NCBI RefSeq assembly: GCF_027595985.1
Contig: NC_073302.1
Coordinates: 10,852,966 to 10,916,965 of the forward strand
Reading direction: 5' to 3'
Length of the DNA stretch: 64,000 nucleotides
Origin: Sorex araneus
Lineage: Eukaryota; Chordata; Mammalia; Eulipotyphla; Soricidae
The notes below the pieces were generated by a model. That model did not search any database. It was not told the DNA's origin and saw nothing but the letters and a program-made list of their open reading frames with translations. Below, one piece after another: positions 47,364 through 59,574 of the stretch. Each line of letters opens with the position of its first letter. Within the stretch, counting starts at the first letter, position 1. Made by a program: the position numbers and the translations under genes.

Positions 47364-48380
47364 GTTGAAGACCTCTGGAACCCAGCCACAGCCATGCTCA
47401 AGGCCACTCTCCACACGTTCAGAGGAGCCAAAGGCATGAAGCAACCAGCAGAGGAACCCAGATGTGCAGGACCCGGGGCAGAGATCTCCAAGGTTCTTCG
47501 GATCCAATGTGTTTCTTCCACACAGATTATCCATTTTCCAGTAGCTAGGCAGTCACACAAGGAAACTGTCCCCAGTGCTGTGTAACTTCATCAATGGCCA
47601 ATGTACAGAGACTATGAAACCAAGCTCCTGGAAGAGAGCAACACAGTCCTTTTCCCCCGATCCTGGCTGTCTTTTCTGTCACCCTTTGGAAGGGACAGGT
47701 TACGTTTCCTTCCCCCACTCCAAGCAGAACCTCTGCAGTTGAAGATCTCCAGAACCCAGCCACAGCCATGCTCAAGGCCACTCTCCACATGTTCAGACGA
47801 GTCTCAAGCATGAAGAAACCAGAAGAGGAGCCCAGGTGTGCTGGACCCTGGGCTGAGATCTCCAAGGGTGCTCAGATCGGGACTGTGTCTCTTTCACCCA
47901 GATTCTCCATTTTCCAGTAGCTAGGCAGTCACACCCAGAAAGGTCACCCAGTGCCATGTAATCCCATCAATGGTCAATGTCTTGAGACTATAAAAACAAT
48001 CTCCTGGAAGAGAACGACACAGTCTCTTGCCCCCGCACATGTCTTTCTTCACTGGCGCCTCTCAGAGAGGTCGGATTGAGTTTTCCTCCCTGCCCCAAGC
48101 AGAGCTCTGCAGTTGAAGATCTCCGGAACCCAGCCACAGCCATGCTCAAAGCCACTCTAAACACGCTCAGACGAGTCTCATGCATGAAGAAACCAGCATA
48201 AGAACCCAGGTGTGCAGGAACCAGGGCTGAGATCTCCAAGGCTCCTTGGACGAGGACTGTGCCTCTTCCACCCAGATTCCCCATTTTACAGTAGCTAGGC
48301 AGTCACACCCAGAAAATGTCCCCAGAACTGTATAATCACATCAACGGCCAACATCCACAAACTATAAAACCAAGCTCTCA
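47364..48380 (+). repeat. 375-bp tandem repeat, three copies (unit 3)
   Basis: Copies begin GTTGAAGA at 47364, 47738 and 48112 (periods of 374). Each carries CCAGCCACAGCCATGCTCAA and TTCCAGTAGCTAGGCAGTCA-like blocks. This is the longest array of the four units. Confidence 0.92.
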
Positions 48381-48384
48381 GAAG

Positions 48385-48715
48385 TGTATTTATATTCATA
48401 TTCATATTATAGCATATTCATATCCCAAGTGCAGTAACAAATATATACATACCTCTCAAAGAGCCCACAAGCTACCAAGAGTATCCCGCCTGCATGGATA
48501 GAGCCTGGCAAGCTACCAGTGGTGTAGTCGATATGCCAAAAACAGTAACAATAGGTCTCATTCCCCTGACCCTGAGAGAGCCTCCAATCATTGGAAAATA
48601 CGAGTAAGGAGAGACTGCTAAAATCTCAGGGCTGAGAGGAATAGAGACGTTACTGGTGCCCGCTCGAGTAAATGGATAAACAACGGGATGACAGTGATAC
48701 AGTGAAGAAAATTAC
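48385..48715 (+). repeat. Dispersed repeat of about 330 bp (unit 3)
   Basis: Orthologue of 12402-12735, ending GGGATGACAGTGATACAGTG. Confidence 0.7.
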
Positions 48716-48913
48716 CTTATAAATTGTGAAAATGTTATGTATTTTTAGAACCCGAATGATACATGATAATTCATGAATACATACATGTAAGTTGTGAACA
48801 AAGACTAGTTAAAAAATAACAACACATTCATATAAAAATTTTGTTGCTATAATATCACTATTCAGGTTCTGAATATTTCCTTCTTTTTGACTCCCAGAAA
48901 AAAGAAGAGCATC

Positions 48914-49867
48914 ATGAAGAGACATAATGAGACCACAGTGTCTGAATTCCTCCTCCAGGGTCTCCCTATCTCACCAGATCAACAGGGGTGGTTCTTGATG
49001 CTCTTCCTGGTCATATATCTGACCACCGTACTGGGAAACCTGCTCATTGTCCTGCTCATCAGGATAGACTCTCGCCTCCACACCCCCATGTACTTCTTCC
49101 TCAGTGTCTTGGCCTTCAACGATGTGTTTTTATCATCTGTCACAGTGCCCAAAATGTTGGTGGACATGCAGAGTAATCACAAGTCCATCTCCTATTCAGG
49201 GTGCATTTCTCAGTTATACTTTTTAATATTTTTTGCTTGTACTGATAATTTCCTTCTTGCAGTGATGGCCTATGACAGGTATGTAGCCATCTGTCAGCCA
49301 CTCCACTACACCATGATCATGAGGCAAGAACGGTGTATCTTGTTAGTTGCTTGGTCCTGGATCTTCAGTTTCTCGCACACACTGATGCACACCCTGCTCT
49401 CCACCCAAGTATCCTTCTGTGGCGATATTACCATCCGCCATTTCTTCTGTGATCAAACTGCGTTGCTGGAGATTAGCTGCTCAGACACTTCACTCAATAA
49501 CCTGGTCTTATTCACTGAGGGGGGTATGATTGTAGGTGTTCCATTCACTTTTATTATGGGATCATATATCTGCATATGGACCACTGTCCTAAAAAATCCT
49601 TCTGCTAAGAAATTCTTCAAAGTCCTTTCTACCTGTGGTTCCCATCTCCTCGTTGTAGCTTTATTCTATGGAACCATTGTAGAAGTGTACTTTTTCTCCT
49701 CACCAGCCATGTCCAGTGCTAAAGAAATAGCTGCTTCTGTGATGTATATGATAATCACTCCCATGCTGAACCCTTTCATCTACAGCCTGAGAAACAGAGA
49801 TATAAAACAAGCACTTAAGTTGTTTGCTAATAAGGTGATGTTCTGCAAGTCAAACAGCTTAGTCTAA
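48914..49867 (+). CDS. Olfactory receptor, family 1 (unit 3), intact 317 aa
   Basis: Odorant GPCR with the complete motif set (GN, PMYFFLS, MAYDRYVAIC, C97/C179, SY, STCGSH, PMLNPFIY). The start is the ATG at 48914, 16 bp after the acceptor TTTTGACTCCCAG (48897). No upstream in-frame ATG is present. It shares KRHNETTVSEF, S93 and L101 with unit 2, but G216 and F213 with unit 4. Private changes include V117, D180 (HFFCDQ), T201, V256 and S315. Many of these sit in ECL2 and TM5, where OR ligand contacts are expected. By hand count it differs from unit 2 at about 17 residues. Its 3' flank runs for only about 1.65 kb before a deletion junction. Confidence 0.95.
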   Translation: MKRHNETTVSEFLLQGLPISPDQQGWFLMLFLVIYLTTVLGNLLIVLLIRIDSRLHTPMYFFLSVLAFNDVFLSSVTVPKMLVDMQSNHKSISYSGCISQLYFLIFFACTDNFLLAVMAYDRYVAICQPLHYTMIMRQERCILLVAWSWIFSFSHTLMHTLLSTQVSFCGDITIRHFFCDQTALLEISCSDTSLNNLVLFTEGGMIVGVPFTFIMGSYICIWTTVLKNPSAKKFFKVLSTCGSHLLVVALFYGTIVEVYFFSSPAMSSAKEIAASVMYMIITPMLNPFIYSLRNRDIKQALKLFANKVMFCKSNSLV

Positions 49868-51258
49868 ATGAGATAATGAATATATATACATATATATACA
49901 ATTAAATAAGGAAGCTATTATATGAGAATTGATGTTCTGAGAGCTCAGATAAACCTGTTTACAAACACACATTTCAGAGAGGTCGCTATTCGTATGTCCC
50001 ACCCAGCCAACATAAAACAGGATTTATTAACCAGACTGACCAGTAAAAAGAATGTTAAAGCAGAAAATCTTACAAAAATCATGTTTTCATTTTTTTACTT
50101 TGACATTCTCATTATAAATTTTTAATGTTTACTTTTCATTTCCTCTTAAGTATAGATTGATACCCTTCCTCAGAATCTCTACATCGCTGTCAGATGACTT
50201 TTGTATTAGTTCATCCCCACCACAAAATAACTGGGATTTCCCAGCTCTTCAGAACTGGAAGTGGCTACTACAATAATTGTACAGTTTTAAATGAATTTAT
50301 TTTTTATTAAATAAGTATCATGATGCGATTTTGAAAACTTACATTCTCTATAGTATTCCAGGTACTTCAAATTTAATTATGAGGGGGTGTGGGAAATGCT
50401 TTCTGTCTTGATCCAGGTGACTATATATTGCATGCATTACTTGTCTAGATATTGAACATGATATGCTTTTAGGTTTGTGCACTTTCTTTATGCTCTGACA
50501 CAACAGTATAAAGATGAATTAGGAAGGAATTAAAATAACCCATAACTTTCTGATTGAAAGGTTATTATGAAATATCTACATATATATGTAAATTACATAG
50601 ATAATGGAAGTTTTGTATTTTACAATAGACATATTGTAACTTTGTATGTAAGATATAAAAATAATGTACACAAAATGTAGACACATATATGAGTATATTC
50701 ATGCATAACCATGTAAAGATATAAATTATGGTCTTTATATCATTTATATATAGATTAAAAAATGAGTCCCATTGTCGTGGTGACCCAATGTTTCCATTTA
50801 TCCACTTGATTGTTTTTCTCTCCTTTCTAATACTTTCCAGTTTCACTTTCATTCCAAGTTATTTAAACAAAAGTTCTGTCTCTTGCATCACTATCAAATA
50901 TTAACAGGGATACCCTCTCCAAATCCATCACTCCAAAGAATGCAAGTTGGCACAAGTGTGAGTGATAATTTAGACTCTGGTCATAATTTAGTGATAATTT
51001 AGCAAGGCCACTCTGAGCTGTACAGAAACTAACTTACCTACAAGAATGAATGAAGACAAATTTTGAGGGACATATAAGGGACAAAACTGTAATGACACCA
51101 TATGCACTAGTAACTAATATAGATACAATATAGTCTAGAGTGAAAACAGATCATTGAAAAATTACATATTTATGACACTTTAACAACACCTATATAGCTA
51201 AAGGAGCTCCTAGGATCACAACAATCACCAAACATTGCAATTTTGAAACTATTTCTCA
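49868..51258. other. AT-rich region downstream of the OR (unit 3)
   Basis: OR 3' flank with a TA-rich run at 49880-49900. No gene is recognised. Confidence 0.5.
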
Positions 51259-51425
51259 TTGTCCAGAGCAATGTTACAGTGAGTGGGGAGCTTGCTTTGC
51301 ATGCATCTGACCTGGGTTTGATTCCCAGCCAGACTACAATATCCCAAGCACTACCTGGAATTACCCAAAGCACAGAGTCAGGAGTAAGTGTTTACCATAT
51401 TTGGGTGTGCCAAAACCAAAGAGAG
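51259..51425 (+). mobile_element. Old tRNA-derived SINE (unit 3)
   Basis: Orthologue of 16290-16462. Confidence 0.8.
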
Positions 51426-51514
51426 TGAGGGAGAGAGTGAGAAAGAGAGAGAAAGGCAAGCTATAGGCTCTTTACAATAAACAAAAAACAGTTCTATAAA
51501 CAATTATAACTCAG

Positions 51515-51530
51515 TGAAAGGTGAGAAATT
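51515..51530. other. Deletion junction between OR flank and RTE remnant (unit 3/4)
   Basis: Left of the junction the sequence matches 35510-35527 (CAGTGAAAGGTGA). Right of it, it matches 39963 onward (GAATTTGGTATGTGGCC-like). About 4.4 kb found in unit 2 (LTR, NAA10 pseudogene, RTE 3' half) is absent. Only about two bases could be shared at the join. Confidence 0.85.
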
Positions 51531-52089
51531 TGGTAAGTGTCCAGGTGGACGTGGCTATCAAAGAGATCCGAGTAGAAGTCGTGGATAACCTTTTCCATTA
51601 CCCTTCTGGAAGATGTGATAGATCCATCAGGACGTCAGAGGGCAGTCATCTTGGTCTTATAGCGGGCCAATACTGCTGCGCTTCTCTCTTTCAGGTCTTC
51701 CTTTATCACTTCTCTTCAGAGCTTTGTGAGCTCGGATATTAGCTTGAGATTGCCTGAGGTTTGCGCCAAACCACATTGGCAAATGAACTCGAGCGTTTCT
51801 GAAGACAAGAGTCTATTTGTGGCTCTCTCTCGGCATTCCTCACACAATCCTGGAGGTGCTGAAACAGTCGATTGTATTCTTTGTCGTTGATGTCAACCAC
51901 AACATCTCCCCATATTGCTGCAATAATACCAAAGAACTCCCAGTTGGTGGTCGTTCTGGGAGTTCTCTTCTTAAACTTTGCAGCCCTTTCTCCCTGCTCC
52001 ATGAAGTAGAATTTCACGGGAAGGAGACGGTGGTCTGATCCAATTTGGAATTTGGGGACAACAGCAACATCGGTCAGGCAAAACCTTCG
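51524..52089 (-). mobile_element. RTE-clade remnant, 5' half only (unit 4)
   Basis: It matches 39963-40539 with its 3' half removed by the deletion. The - strand linker region is readable (51739-52017). Confidence 0.8.
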
Positions 52090-53269
52090 ATCATGAGGCA
52101 GGAGCGATGTATTTCATTAGTAGCTTGGTCCTGAATCATCAGTTTTTCACACACACTGATCCACACCCTCCTCTTCTTGCAAGTATCCTTCTCTGATGTG
52201 AATTTGCTAAATTGCTGGAGATTAGCTGTTCAGACACTTTACTCAATAAACTGGCCATATAAACAGAGGCAGCTGTGATTATAAGTCTTCCATTCATTTG
52301 TATCATAGGCTCTTATATCTGCATATGAGCCAATGTCCTAAAAAATCCATGTGCTAAGAAATTCTTTAAAGTCCTTTCTACCTTTGGTTCCCATCGCCTC
52401 AGTATAGCTTTATGCTGTGGGACCATTGCCGAAGTGTACTTATTCTCCTTACCTGCTATATCCAGTGCTAAAAAAACAGCTGCTTAAGTGGATCGGCATG
52501 AAAAGTTTCATGCTGAGTGAAATGAGTCAGAAAGAGAGAGACAGACATAGAAAGATTGCACTCATCTATGACATATAGAATAACAGAGTGGGAGACTAAC
52601 ACCCAAGAATTGTAGAAACAACTACCAGGAGGTTGACTCCATGGCTAGGAGGCTGGCCTCACATTCTGGGGAAAGGGCAACTCAGAGAAGGGATCACCAA
52701 CTATAATGTAGTTGAAGGCCATGTGGGAGAAGGGAGTTGCGGGCTGAATGAGGGCTAGAGACTGAGCACAGTGGCCACTAAACACCTTTATTGCAAACCA
52801 CAATAGCTAATTAGAGGGAGAGAACAGAAGGGAATACCCTGCCACAGTGACAGGGTGGGGTGGGGGGAGATAGGATTGGGGAGGATGGGAGGGATGCTGG
52901 GTTTACTGGTGGTGGAGTATGGGCACTGGTGAAGGGATGGGTTCCCGAACTTTGTATGGGGGAAGCATAAGCACAGATGTGTATAAATCCGTAACTGTAC
53001 CCTCATGGTGATTCATTAATTAAAAATAAATAAATTTATTTTAAAAAATAAGCCCTGAACACCCTGGGTGTGGTTCAAAAAATCAAAGGAAAAAAACTAT
53101 AAAAAATCATATTTTACATTTGGTTATAAAAAATTAAATGTATTATGGAACTGTAAAAAAAAAACAGCTGCTTCTGTTATGTGCATGATAGTCACCCCCT
53201 GCTGAACTCTTTCATCTATAGCTTGAGAAATAAAGATATAAAATAAGCACTAAACTTCTTTGCTGCTCC
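52090..53269 (+). pseudogene. Olfactory receptor 3' pseudogene fragment, split by an L1 (unit 4)
   Basis: The OR relic covers 52090-52485 and 53159-53269, interrupted at the AAAGAAACAGCTGCTTCTG position (PAMSSAKE-AAS) by the L1 tail at 52486-53158. The same relic is uninterrupted in units 1-3. Confidence 0.88.
52486..53158 (+). mobile_element. 5'-truncated L1 with apparent 3' transduction (unit 4 only)
   Basis: It starts AAGTGGATCGGCATGAAAAG at the end of ORF2 and runs through the 3' UTR to an A-rich tail near 53048. It continues with about 110 bp of non-L1 sequence (53049-53150, opening TAAGCCCTGAACACCCTGGG) and a second poly(A). The TSD is AAAAAACAGCTGCTT (52471-52485 and 53159-53173). Confidence 0.88.
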
Positions 53270-54375
53270 ATTAGTCTGTGGCTCTGCCTTTGTTCCAGTA
53301 CCATGCTGTTTTAATTGTTACCACATTGTAGTAAAGTTTGAGTTTGGGGATTTTGATGCCTCCCATCATCTTTTTCCCAAGAATTGTTTTAGCTATCTAT
53401 GGGCATTTGTTGTTCCATATGAATTGCAGCCTTTTTTGATCCATTTCTTTGAAGAAGTTCATGGTATCCTTATAAGATTGCATTGAATCTGTAGCATGCT
53501 TTGGGGAGTATTGCCATTTGGACAATATTGATTCTCCCTATCCATGAGCACGGTATGTTTCCATGATCTCATGTCCTCTTTTATTTCATGGAGTGGGGTT
53601 TTATAGGTTTTTTTGTAGAGGTCCTTTACTTCTTTAGTTAAACTGATCCCGAGATACTTGATTTTCTGGGGTACAATTGTGAAAGGGATTGCTTTTTTTA
53701 TGTCCCTTTCCTGTGTCTCATTTTTTCATATAGGAAGGCCATGGATTTCGGGGTATTGATTTTATAGCCTGAGACTTTACTGTACAAGTCTATTGTTTCT
53801 AGGAGTTTCTTGGTAGAAGTTTTAGGATTCTCTAAATATAGTATATCATCTGTGAAAAGTGAGAGCTTGATTTCTTACTTTCCTATCTAGATGCCCTTAA
53901 TGTTTTCTTTTTCTTGCCTAACTGCTATTGCAAGTACTTCCAGTACTACATTGAACAGAAGTGGTGAGAGTGGGCATCCTTGTTTTGTCCTTGATCTTAG
54001 AGGGAAGGCCCTTAGTTTTTCCCCATTGAGGATGATGCTTGCCATAGGCTTGTGGTAGATGGCTTTAACTATCTTGAGGAACGTTCCGTCTAAACACATT
54101 TCAATGAGAGTTTTCATCAGAAATGGGTGTTGGGTCTTGTCAAATGCTATCTTTGCATCTATTGATATGATCATATGGTGTTTATCTTTACTTTTGTTGA
54201 TATGATGGATAATGTTGATTGATTTTTGAATGTTAACCACAATTGCATTTCTGGGATGAATCCCACTGGGTCCTGGTATATGATCTTTTTGATGAGTTGT
54301 TGGATTCTATTTGCTACTATTTTGTTGAGGATCTTTGCATTTGTGTTCATCAGAGATATTGGTCTGTAGTTTTCC
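53270..54375 (-). mobile_element. Antisense L1 ORF2 fragment (unit 4)
   Basis: Orthologue of 41032-42120. The - strand reads [20 protein letters not shown] and [20 protein letters not shown] (53887-54240). Confidence 0.9.
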
Positions 54376-55904
54376 TAGTGCTACGTGATGGGGAATTGAT
54401 TGAAAAATTAATTTCACAACCTCCCCTGAAGTGCATTATTTGAGCAGATACAGTAGAGAAGTTTCTTTTCCACTGAAGAGCATATTAATGTATCATAATA
54501 ACTGGGGGTATGGTGCCACCAACAGGTCAACCTGTACCTGTGAGGCGAGTGCATCAGTAACCTGTTTTGCTGATGAAGAGCACATTGTTGTTACTGGTAC
54601 TGTTTTTGGCGTGTTAAATACATCATGGGTAGCTTTCCAGGCTCTCAAAGAGGGAGGGAGGCTTTTGGCTCCAGGAGATTCTTCCTGGAGGGAAGTTACT
54701 TTGCCTATTTAGGGACAACTACGAGCGTCTGGCAGAGACCCACAACCAGCCCTGTCGGACATGTTCATTGGCTACATTGGTGTTTGGAAAATATCCAAGA
54801 CATTCCTGTGTCCAGAAGGAACTTAGCATGTAGTTCCATTCCAGGGGCCCTTGATACCTGGAAAACTCTCTCAGGTGACCTGAGCAGCTCTGCTCAACCA
54901 CCTCTCCAAGGTTAAATTGGGCTGTGGCAATTACCTTCTTTTCTTTAATCAGGAGCTCAGGGACTTTGACTTAGTCCTCTATGAGGTTTAAAAATGGTTT
55001 CTTTAATAACTTGCAGGTCAAGGACAGACACAGAAAGCTCAGGAGATTATGGGCTCACAGAAGTTTCCATCCCATTGTTTTGTTCTTCCTAAGTACTGCA
55101 GAAGCTGAAGACTTGCAGACTAGTATGACAATGTTCTAGACCTACCAAGAGTGAAGATATCAGAGTGAGCTTATAATAGTAGGACAGAATTTTCTGTCTC
55201 TGTGTGTAGAGAAGGATGTACATGCATCCCAGTGCATATGCTGTATGATGAATTCTTGCTTGTGAGAAATGATAAAATGTGTGTTTCCTTAATAGGTGTC
55301 TGTATCTATGTGATATCTCTAATAATTCAGTATGAAAAACAGATATAGAGGGACTTGAAAGGTAGGATAAGAGGGAAGATATATGTCTTGCAAATACCTG
55401 GTTTGATCTGCACATTGCCAAATAATTCCCAGGCACCACCAGGAGGGACTGCAGATCATGGAGCCAGTAATAAACTCTTAATACAATTGAGTGTGGCTCA
55501 AAAACAAAGTTTTCTTTGTTTTGATTGAACCATCATGAGATAGAGCACTGATGTCCCCATTTTCATTCTGCCACCCACACTCCCAGTATATATCTACAGC
55601 AGACACCTTTCTTCTTTCTTTCTCTCTTTCTCTCACTATCCTTCTTTCTTTTGGGGTATTATAGTTTTAAATACAGATACTGAATAATTTGCACATATTT
55701 ATCACCTTTCAGCATTCAGTTTTTTCCACGGTGATCATTTCAAACTATCATTGTCCTAGTGATTGCATCTCTATCCTAACTGCCCTCTCCCTCCAATGTG
55801 GCAAGTGTACAACTAGAAACCAGACTTTCTGAGCCATGTTCCTACTGTAAATGAGTCCAAATGCAGGGCAGACACAAAATCATTTTGGGATATAAAAAAA
55901 ATAT
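54376..55904. other. Unit spacer without the large L1 (unit 4)
   Basis: Equivalent to 42121-43624. The empty L1 site is near 54650. A CT-rich tract lies near 55605-55651. No gene is recognised. Confidence 0.6.
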
Positions 55905-56083
55905 ATGGGGCTGGAGCAATAGCACAGTGGGTAGGGCTTTTGCCTTGCACGGGGTCGACCCGGGTTCGATTCCAGGAATCCCATATGGTCCCCTGAGCAC
56001 CGCCAGGAGTTAATTTCTGAGTACAGAGCCAGGAGTAATCCTTGTGCATCTCTGGGTGTGACCCAAAAAGGCAAAAAAAAAAC
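55905..56083 (+). mobile_element. SOR-type SINE (unit 4)
   Basis: GGGGCTGGAGCAATAGCACA, GGTTCGATTCC and CTGGGTGTGACCCAAAAAGG plus an A tail. Orthologue of 9637-9811, with the unit 1-like right flank CATAGTATGAGATTAATACT. Confidence 0.9.
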
Positions 56084-57105
56084 ATAGTATGAGATTAATA
56101 CTCAAGAACAAGTTTTAAAAAAAAAAAGAGACAGGGAGAAAAGGCATGATCTAAAAAGTTATAACTAAAACTACAGGTGACTTAAGACTCTTTTCTCAAT
56201 GACAAGTTAACACAACATCAGGGGAGTCCCAGGAAGCAATGTAGAGCCCTCTGAGTGTGACTGGGACCCTCATACCAAATATCTATCCTGCCCTTGTTTG
56301 ATCGCTTTCATATTCGCAACTTGTAAACAGGTATCAAAATTAAGTCATGAGACTGTTGAATCTGAAGAGACATAGGTATGGTCACTAGCAAGAAGGAGAA
56401 ATTTCCTGAGTTTCCCCCATGGTCAACATGGGGGAGTTTTCAAATGCTAACTCAGTGATGTGGTGATATGCAATCTTTTTTTTTAATGTGTCTTATTTTA
56501 TCTCTGCATGTCATCTAAGCTTTCGGCTTTTAATAGTTATTAATGATGTTTGATAAATACAGTATTTTCTGATGATATCTGTGGTAAATGGGACCCTTCT
56601 TTATGCCCACAGACACTCAGGAGTCTGTCAGTGATGGCCACATTCCTGCATTGAGCATAAAGGATTGGGTGGATTTCTTCTTCTAGGTAAGTATGCAGAC
56701 TTGTTCCTTTGATTCCAGTCTCTCAATGGGTTAGAAATGGTCTAATCCACATTCTGGACATGCTATGTTTGTCTTTTACATTCAGTTTCCACTGGTAGAG
56801 AAAGGGTAACTTAGTCTCGATCACAAGGCTATATTGAGATGCTAAATTCAAAAGTATTCACTAATCATACAGCCCTGTGTCTGGCAAATAATCAGTGTTT
56901 AATCTAGAAGAGGGATTCTAATAATCTTTCCTCAAACTAAATGTTTTTGTCATAAACCTTCAAGGTTCATAAATTTCCAAATTCTAGAATACTTATAGAA
57001 GGTTTATGAAATAAGCCTGTCTAAACAGGTATCTCACTCTTTGTGAACATGGTCTGTTCCTCTTTTCCTGGGTAAAAGGCCACAATAATCAAAAGTTGAA
57101 TCCTG
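56084..57105. other. Intergenic spacer, conserved between units (unit 4)
   Basis: Equivalent to 9826-10840. No gene is recognised. Confidence 0.5.
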
Positions 57106-57854
57106 ACCCCACAATACCACTTTATGGTAATATATCCCGAGGCTTCAAAAAAGCACAGTAGAAATAAAATCTGTACCTAGATGTTCATTGCAGCACTGTT
57201 CACAATAGCCAAAATCTAGAAACAACCCAAGTGCCCAAGAACAGAAAACTGGTTAAAGAAACTTTAGTACATCTACACACTGGAATACTATACAGATATT
57301 AGGAGAGATGAAGTCATGAAATTTGCTTATAAGTGGATAGACATGAAGAGTATCATGCTATGTGAAATGAGTCGAAAAGAAAGAGACAGATATAGAAGGA
57401 CTGTCCCTTTTATACTCATTTGTGGGGTATAAAATAACATAATAAAAGACCAACACCCAAGGACAGTAGGGTAGGAAGAATGCTCCATAGTTGGAAGCCT
57501 GCTTCCTGAGTTGGCAGGGAGAGGACAGCTGGAATGGATAAGAGATCACTAAGAAAATGAAGGTTGGAGGATTGAGTGGAATGGGAGATATGTGCCGGAA
57601 GTAGATAAAGGACCAAACATGATAGCTCTCAGTATCTGCATTGCAAACCATAATGCCCAAAAGTAGAGAAAGTATGGGGAATATTGTCTGCTATGGAAGC
57701 AGTGGGAGGGTAGGAAAGGTGGGAGTATACTAGGGATATTGGTGGTGGGGAATGTGCACTGGTGGAGGGGTGGGTGTTTGATCATTGTGTGATTGTAACT
57801 CAGACATGAAGCTTGTAACTATATCTCACGGTGAATCAATAAATTTTTTAAAAA
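57106..57854 (+). mobile_element. Old 5'-truncated L1 3' fragment (unit 4)
   Basis: Orthologue of 10842-11585. It shares the unit 1 variants GAAGGTTGGAGGATTGAGTG and GGACCAAACATGATA. Confidence 0.87.
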
Positions 57855-58382
57855 AGTTAAATCCTGTGAAAATCAAGGTTCTCTGTTTTTTATAGTTAAC
57901 TATTTTATTGTGGTGTCTCATCACATAATCAGTCACAATTCACCTTAGGGAGCATGGAGAGATAGAACCAGTGTCCCTGCGCAGTTCAGTCTCTAAGAAA
58001 TACTTGGCATCATGCTATTTATCTTGAATACAAAGGAAAGCAAAGATTCCCTCCTTCCACTATGTTAGAATGTTGTCACTTAGCATGTCAGGATATGCTA
58101 ATAATGAGGAGTAGGAGAGCTTGTGTGCTGCAATTAAGAGACAGATTCTGGTTAAACACATGTTGTCATTCCTTTCACAGCTATCTGTAGCAGCAATGCG
58201 ACTTTGCACACTTAGATATTATAATTTTGCACACTTCTTTAACACTGAGACTTTGCATTGCTTATTTATTCTTGTGTATAACACTTTGTATAGGGCTTTG
58301 TACAGAGCATGAATTAAGCTTTTGTTCAAAGTATTTTTCCAGATTAAGAAAAATATCTTAATATTAAAGATATTAACTACCT
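57855..58382. other. Spacer upstream of the tandem repeat (unit 4)
   Basis: Equivalent to 11586-12118. No gene is recognised. Confidence 0.4.
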
Positions 58383-59040
58383 CGGTAGCTGAAGACCTCT
58401 GGAACCCAGCCACAGCCATGCTCAAGGCCACTCTCTACATGTTCCACACGTTCAGAGGAGCCAAAGGCATGAAGGAACCAGCAGAGGAACCCAGATGTGC
58501 AGGACCCGGGGCTGAGATCTCAAGGCTGCTCGGATCGGGACTGTGTCTCTTCCACTCAGATTCCCCATTTTCCAGTATTCTAAGTAGTAACACAAAGAAA
58601 GTTCTCCCAGTGCCATGTAATCCCATTAGTGGCCAATGTCCAGAGACTATAAAAACAAGGTTCAGGAAGAGAATGACACAGTCTCTTGTCCCCGCAAATG
58701 ACTGTCTTCACTGGGGCCCCTCAGAGAAGGCGGATTGATTTTCTCTCCCCGCCCCAAAAAAGAGCCTCTGCAGTTGAAGATCTCAGGAACCCAGCCTCTG
58801 CCATGCTCAAGACCACTCTCCACACACTCAGACGAGCCTCACGCATGAAGAAACCAGCATAAAAACCCAGGTGTGCGGGAACCAGGGCTGAGATCTACAA
58901 GGCTCCTTGGACCGGGACTGGGCCTCTTCCACCCAGATTCCCCATTTTTCAGTAACTAGGCAGTCATACCCAGAAACTGCTCCCAGTACCGTGTAATCCC
59001 ATCAACAGCCAACATCCACAGACTTTAAAACCAAGCTCCC
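58383..59040 (+). repeat. 375-bp tandem repeat, two copies (unit 4)
   Basis: The first copy begins near 58385 (GTAGCTGAAGACC) and the second at 58773 (GTTGAAGATC). The first has about 12 extra bases (duplicated GTTCCACACG-type sequence). Confidence 0.9.
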
Positions 59041-59044
59041 GGAA

Positions 59045-59370
59045 CTGTATTTATATTCATATACATATTATGGCATATTCATATCCAAAATTCAGTAACA
59101 GCTATGTAAATACCTCTCAAAGAGCTCGCAATCTACCAAGAGTATCCCGCCTGCACAGACAGAGCCTGGCAAGCTATCAGTGCTGTATTCGATATGCTAA
59201 AACAGTAACAATAGGTCTCATTCCCCTGACGCAGAGAGAGCCTCCAATCATTGGGAAAGAGGAGTAAGGAGAGGCTGCTAAAATCTCAGGGCTGAGAGGA
59301 ATAGAGACGTTACTGGTGCCCACTCGAGAAAATTAATAAACAAAGGGATGACAGTGATACAGTGAAGAAA
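59045..59370 (+). repeat. Dispersed repeat of about 330 bp (unit 4)
   Basis: Orthologue of 12402-12735. Confidence 0.7.
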
Positions 59371-59574
59371 AATACCTTATAAATTGTGAAAATGTTATGT
59401 ACTTTTAGAACCCGAATGATACCTGGTGATTCATGAATACATATATGTAAGTTGTAAACAAAGACTAGTTAAAAAATAACAGTTTCATATAAAAATTATG
59501 TTGCTATAATTTTTAATAGCTATTCAGTTCTAAATATTTTCTTCTTTTTGACTCCCAGAAGAAAGAGGAGCATC

